In this document: in pieces, positions 59,997 to 64,000 of the stretch
Layout: the number at the start of each line of letters is the position of its first letter
Numbering within the stretch: position 1 is the first letter of the stretch
NCBI GenBank assembly: GCA_947478845.1
Contig: CANJXC010000005.1
Location: 1 to 64,000 of the forward strand
Origin: Spirochaetales bacterium
GTDB lineage: Bacteria > Spirochaetota > Spirochaetia > JABEVK01
DNA: 64,000 nucleotides
Direction of reading: 5' to 3'
Translations under genes and position numbers: made by a program
The notes under the pieces: generated by a model
Told to the model about the DNA's origin: nothing
The model's database searches: none
What the model saw: the letters and a program-made list of their open reading frames with translations, nothing else

Positions 59997-60485
59997 TCAC
60001 GAGGCCAGGATCTTCGCGTCCTCGTCGCTCAAAATTTTTTCAACGTCGAGTAGGATGCGCACGTCTTCTCCTACCTTGCCGAGTCCAGAAATGTAGCGGG
60101 AGTCTGCAGTATCGCGCTTGAAATCGATGGGTGGTTCGATATCTTTCGGCAGAATGTCGTGGACTTCGGCAACGGTGTCGCAGATAAAGCCTACCGATCG
60201 TTCTTTGACCTTCACGATGATGATGCAGGTCCGGTCGTCGTAGTCGCGCTGGCCGAGGTGAAAACGGCTACGCAGATCCATCACCGGGATAACCGTTCCG
60301 CGGAGGTTGATAACCCCCTTGATGTAGGCGGGCATGTCGGGAACTTCGGTGATTTTCTGGAGCTCAATAATGTTGATCACGTGCGAAATGGGTATGCCGT
60401 AAATCTCTGTACCTAGGTTAAACAGCAGATACTTGTTGGCCTGGGTGTTTTCTCCATCTTCTTCCCAAAGATTCTCGTCTGACAT
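59997..60485 (-). CDS. cheW: CheW chemotaxis coupling protein
   Basis: This 162-residue CheW has L-G-T-E-I-Y-G-I-P near residue 25, the G-V-I-N-L-R-G-T-V-I-P-V-M-D-L-R motif near residues 63-78 and the V-G-F-I-C-D-T-V-A-E-V segment near 97. It links receptors, such as the MCP in this window, to the CheA kinase. It has a leader with AAGGGGG and a TATAAT -10. Confidence 0.95.
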   Translation of the reverse strand: MSDENLWEEDGENTQANKYLLFNLGTEIYGIPISHVINIIELQKITEVPDMPAYIKGVINLRGTVIPVMDLRSRFHLGQRDYDDRTCIIIVKVKERSVGFICDTVAEVHDILPKDIEPPIDFKRDTADSRYISGLGKVGEDVRILLDVEKILSDEDAKILAS

Positions 60486-60508
60486 GATTGGAGCCCCCTT
60501 CAGGCCCC

Positions 60509-60554
60509 ATTATAACCGAAGTTCTTGCCTCCACAAGGCTTTTCAGTTTATGGT
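60509..60554. promoter_or_regulatory. Divergent promoters of cheW and the large PEPCK-like gene
   Basis: Minus: TTGTGG (60531-60536), 16 bp, TATAAT (60509-60514), leader of about 20 bases. Plus: TTGCCT (60525-60530), 18 bp, TATGGT (60549-60554), six bases to the ATG at 60561. The two promoters interleave, so they may exclude each other. Confidence 0.55.
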
Positions 60555-60560
60555 TCGGCC

Positions 60561-63500
60561 ATGAAAGCGAAGAGGAATTTTGGCTTGGGTCATGACCATC
60601 AGGACCCGGCTGGCCGGGCCCAACTGGTGGGCCTGCTCAATCTGAAACTGGCAGCTCTTGGTCAGCCCGTCTATCAGGCCCCCGAAGGAACTTTCGAGGT
60701 TCCCTCTTCGTGGGATCTCGCAGGAGACCTCATCCGGAACTTCCGTGAAAAGAACCGCCTTCTCGAGGATTATCTGCCGCCGGCCGACCAACGAATCCAA
60801 GCCTGGCTCGATGTTTACCTTTCAGATGTGGGTCTGGGACCTACTCCTCGTCTGCCGCGAAACACGCTGGTTCTCGACCGTTACGGGCTGGCAAGGGAGC
60901 TGTCTCTGCCGCCCCACGCGCAGGTGTTCCAGTCGGGAATCTTGACCAGTTACCGCGTTAAGCAGGGCGTGCTCCACAATCCCCTGAACGATCGGCGGAC
61001 CACCAAGGGTGTTTTCCACATTGCCGAAGGGGGTCTACCGGTCCCTACCGACAAGAAGTCGGTTCCGAAAGCTGTGTTTGCCCGGCTGTTGCAGGCCGCT
61101 GTCCTGCCTCCGGAAGATCTGGCTACCCTGCCCTTCACGGCCCTGCAAACCGACAAGGCTAAGGGATTTGCCAGTTTGCTTCTCAGGCCGCTGGTGAGCC
61201 CCGAAGTGACCGGCTTACTCGACGAGAAGTCGATGGAAATCCGCTTCTTTGCCCCTGGAAATCTGGTGAGCAACCTCGACTTTGTTGAATCTATCTTTGG
61301 CAATGCCGGCGACCCCTACTTGCCAGAAAACGACGCTGCGCTCGATGTACCACACTGGACGGGCCACTCCGGATGTATCATTCTTGCCACTCACCTGACC
61401 CGACTCAAGAAAAAAGACCTCGGGCTACCGCGTTGGACCGAAGCCACCGAAAGGCAAAAGCGCGACGGTATGGCATGGAAAGACCCAGAGGAGTTCTACA
61501 ACGATGGGAGTCCTTTCAAAATCTGCGCCCGTGATGAGGCCGGGGTGATGGTGACGCTCATCGCTGACAACTATTACGGGTACTCCAAAAAAGAAATCAA
61601 GACGCAGATTAGCTACTCGGCTAACCTTCTGGGGCTTGCTGAGGAAGAGCACGCTGGAGGCGCATTGGCGTTTCCGAGGTCCAACCTGGGGATGCGGTTC
61701 TTCCCGGGGGATGAACTGCGAAAGAACGGACGCACGTTTGTGGAGGTCTGCCACCTCCTCGGTGATACTATCGAGGTCAAACACGAGGGTTATGCAACCG
61801 ACAAGACTTTCCCCGACATCGTGTATGTACCCGAAGATGCTGTGATCGACCTTGACGACCAGACCGTGGGTTGGCATCGCGAAGGCAGACCTCACAGCAT
61901 TAAGGTGTTGCCCGAGCGCACCTATGTGCACCCGAGCGGCTACAAAGTCCACATGGAGAAACACCCGGCCACCACGGCTTGGCGTTTGGTTGGTACCGCT
62001 GCGGAGGGAACTCTGTGCCACAAGCCGAGCACCGTATCGGGTGGTGGCAAAAGTGAAATCAGCAAGTCCATTATGGACGCCATCCACTTCAATCCTATCA
62101 TCATCGGAGACTTCGACAAGGACATGGCCGTCGTGGAAGGTATTATTGAACACGACTACAGTGTTGTCAGCCCCGGCAAAATCAAGGAATTGCTTTCAGA
62201 AAAATTGTCGCTGAATGACGTGATCAAGTTACTGACACCCTCATCAAAGTTCGCCACGGCCCATAACACCTGGCTGGAAACGCTCCCTAGCCGCATCAAA
62301 GCCTTGGTCTATCTGGTCAAGCGGTTTCATGCCATCACCCCCGAGTTTCGAGGTGACTGGAGGGAACCCTTCTCGGTTGACGTGGTAAACGGCACCGCAG
62401 GGAACATCTTCAAGTATCGTGGCCGACCGGTGATGGGAGCGTACCTTCGCATTGGGGTTCGAGGCAACGGGACCAGCTGGACCTACAAGCTGCGTCAGGA
62501 CTTCATGCCCGCCTTCAAGATCCAGTGGGAAGATGATATTAGCGCCAGTGTCACGGTGCCCACCGCCCGACTAGAACACCTTAATCCTGACTACCATCAA
62601 CACAGCGTGAAGTTTACGCAAAACTGCGAACACCGCTTCTTTCAGAGGCCCGATGAGGCCGTTCATCGGGGATATGACAAGCAGGCCGAACACGACCTTT
62701 CGACTCCTGGTAACTTTATCAGCAACTTTGAACCCTTTGAACAGGAACAGGCCCGCGACTTCCAGGAAAATGTGCTCGACTTCACCGAATACACAAAACC
62801 CGTTCAAGACCTGATCAACCTCACAGCGGCCGATAAGCTGGGAAAGTATTTCGTGCTCTCGTCCCACCCGCGAATCGTGGACGGAGCCCCTTCCAAAAAT
62901 CCCCGCTACCTCCAACTTGACCCGAACTTCCTTAACCCCCGCGACCGTTACCTCGCCGATACCGGTGTGCGACTCGCCCGAGGGATTCCGGTGGGAAAAC
63001 CCGTATATCACCCCGTGAATGCCATGTTGCCGGGGCGCCGGAACAATCCCGCCGAACCCAAAGCGGGAATCCGGCCCTTGGCAGTCTATAACCCTCTGCA
63101 TTATCAAGAATTACCAGAACTTTTCATGGATTTTATTTGCTCACTGACAGGAAAAAGCCCCTCCACCACAGGTGCCGGTTCAGAGGGCGCGCTCACCAAG
63201 GGCCCGTTTAACGCGCTGGTGCCGACCACCGACCTGAATAACACCTTGCTGAGTTTTATCCTTACTGGCTATAACGGATTTTCGAGTGCTGCAGGGCACA
63301 TTGGATCCCGTTACAAAGTGGAGCACGACGTCTCACTCCTGGTGCCCGAACTTTGGTGCCGGATGAAGGAGAGCGAACGTGATCCGCACAAGCTCATCGA
63401 CGAGGGGTATCTTGAACCGCTGAATGACTTTGTCTATCAGGGCAGGCAGATTCCGGCGAGCCGCCTTGGATACCGCATCACCTACGACTTCGCCACCCAC

Positions 63501-64000
63501 TTCCTGGGACGCCTATTTGACGACCCCGGAATTGTCTTCAACCAAGAGATTCTGAAGCCAGAACTACAATCGATGGAAGAGTTTGTGGACGGCATTGAAA
63601 ATATCGCCTTGGCGCAGAAAAAGGTGGCCCTCGAGTACTTTGAAGACGGGAGTGTGGAGTCAGCGATTCCCCCGCTCAAAGCGCTCTTGAACATCATGGC
63701 CAACGGCCATTTTGAAGGCAAGCAAGCGAGTCACCCCGAGGTTAGGTCGCTGTTCGACCGGGATTCTGTGATGGCCTCCGACTGGTACTATCAGCGGTTG
63801 GTGCGCTACCGTGACCTTCAAGTGACCCTCCACCAGCGACACCGCAAGGACTTAAAGGCCTTTCTCTCCTCGGCCCGCCATGAGGAGGAGGCCCGCCGGC
63901 TGGGCCTTGCGGCGCTGCTTCAACAGGTCGAAGACACCCTCAAGACGTTGGAGACCAAGGAGTTTATTGAAAGCCTGAGGGGCACCTTGGGTGCCGACCG
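60561..64000 (+). CDS. Very large cytoplasmic enzyme, tentatively PPi-type PEP carboxykinase (3' end outside window)
   Basis: The frame is open from ATG 60561 to the window end (1,146 codons). No signal peptide or membrane segment is seen. A glycine-rich loop S-G-G-G-K-S lies at residues 493-498, and an earlier segment has V-P-H-W-T-G-H-S-G near residue 273. The great length and the odd phosphate-binding loop recall the pyrophosphate-dependent PEP carboxykinases of Entamoeba and Propionibacterium, which link PEP, CO2 and PPi with oxaloacetate. This comparison is from memory and unverified. A nearby carbonic anhydrase would suit a carboxylating enzyme. The ATG at 60561 is the first usable start; the ATG at 60550 is out of frame and stops at once. 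Confidence 0.6.
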   Translation, partial: MKAKRNFGLGHDHQDPAGRAQLVGLLNLKLAALGQPVYQAPEGTFEVPSSWDLAGDLIRNFREKNRLLEDYLPPADQRIQAWLDVYLSDVGLGPTPRLPRNTLVLDRYGLARELSLPPHAQVFQSGILTSYRVKQGVLHNPLNDRRTTKGVFHIAEGGLPVPTDKKSVPKAVFARLLQAAVLPPEDLATLPFTALQTDKAKGFASLLLRPLVSPEVTGLLDEKSMEIRFFAPGNLVSNLDFVESIFGNAGDPYLPENDAALDVPHWTGHSGCIILATHLTRLKKKDLGLPRWTEATERQKRDGMAWKDPEEFYNDGSPFKICARDEAGVMVTLIADNYYGYSKKEIKTQISYSANLLGLAEEEHAGGALAFPRSNLGMRFFPGDELRKNGRTFVEVCHLLGDTIEVKHEGYATDKTFPDIVYVPEDAVIDLDDQTVGWHREGRPHSIKVLPERTYVHPSGYKVHMEKHPATTAWRLVGTAAEGTLCHKPSTVSGGGKSEISKSIMDAIHFNPIIIGDFDKDMAVVEGIIEHDYSVVSPGKIKELLSEKLSLNDVIKLLTPSSKFATAHNTWLETLPSRIKALVYLVKRFHAITPEFRGDWREPFSVDVVNGTAGNIFKYRGRPVMGAYLRIGVRGNGTSWTYKLRQDFMPAFKIQWEDDISASVTVPTARLEHLNPDYHQHSVKFTQNCEHRFFQRPDEAVHRGYDKQAEHDLSTPGNFISNFEPFEQEQARDFQENVLDFTEYTKPVQDLINLTAADKLGKYFVLSSHPRIVDGAPSKNPRYLQLDPNFLNPRDRYLADTGVRLARGIPVGKPVYHPVNAMLPGRRNNPAEPKAGIRPLAVYNPLHYQELPELFMDFICSLTGKSPSTTGAGSEGALTKGPFNALVPTTDLNNTLLSFILTGYNGFSSAAGHIGSRYKVEHDVSLLVPELWCRMKESERDPHKLIDEGYLEPLNDFVYQGRQIPASRLGYRITYDFATHFLGRLFDDPGIVFNQEILKPELQSMEEFVDGIENIALAQKKVALEYFEDGSVESAIPPLKALLNIMANGHFEGKQASHPEVRSLFDRDSVMASDWYYQRLVRYRDLQVTLHQRHRKDLKAFLSSARHEEEARRLGLAALLQQVEDTLKTLETKEFIESLRGTLGAD

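Overview
The window is chromosomal DNA (GC-rich by eye) from what looks like an anaerobic, fermenting, diderm, chemotactic bacterium, most likely a spirochaete (inference, moderate confidence). The clues are: lipoproteins and outer-membrane-like sequence; chemotaxis (MCP, CheW) and HD-GYP signalling genes; a four-gene electron-bifurcating [FeFe]-hydrogenase operon; an archaeal-type short Cmk next to YicC and MurC; a 518-residue protein resembling a spirochaete-restricted family; and a MurE with DEDPR instead of the DAP-type DNPR signature. No rRNA, tRNA, CRISPR array or complete transposon is visible. All stop codons are used in the standard way.

Layout. 0-12 kb: an M16 protease, a GH32 fructosidase, a GNAT acetyltransferase, a four-gene minus-strand run (epimerase, alcohol dehydrogenase, HD phosphohydrolase, pentapeptide protein), nrdR, and an overlapping murC-yicC-cmk-zinc-ribbon operon. 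12.3-25.8 kb: a giant Ig-repeat surface lipoprotein gene (4,145 residues if read through) cut by one in-frame amber codon at 15199-15201, coupled by ATGA overlap to a solute-binding-like lipoprotein. 25.8-36.3 kb: metG-femX, a DUF1761-like protein, an MCP, an HD-GYP regulator, tatD, a degenerate flavodiiron-like protein, rmuC and a membrane protein. 36.3-46.8 kb: a DNA adenine methylase, murE with a secreted partner, ddl-sppA (SppA has an extra beta-rich N-terminal domain), the spirochaete-type unknown protein and a carbonic anhydrase. 46.8-53.3 kb: a secreted GH3 glucosidase and the hndABCD-type hydrogenase operon. 53.4-60.5 kb: a DUF1707/LiaF-like protein, a lipoprotein hydrolase, prfC, an HxlR-LUD divergent pair, two tandem 166-bp MITE-like elements, arfB, thioredoxin, a TlpA-like membrane protein and CheW. 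60.5 kb to the end: a very large open frame (at least 1,146 codons) that I tentatively assign to the PPi-type PEP carboxykinase family.

Cell-wall genes (murC, murE, ddl, femX-like, sppA) are scattered in small operons. Redox and fermentation genes (hydrogenase, Fe-alcohol dehydrogenase, PEPCK-like, thioredoxins) fit sugar fermentation with H2 production, supplied by GH32 and GH3 enzymes.

The most striking window-wide signal is promoter placement. About twenty genes have a -10 hexamer ending only 5-9 bases (usually 6) before the start codon, often with a TTG-type -35 at 16-18 bp. This predicts many leaderless mRNAs. A minority of genes, such as the hydrogenase operon, cheW and trx, have a conventional leader with a Shine-Dalgarno sequence.
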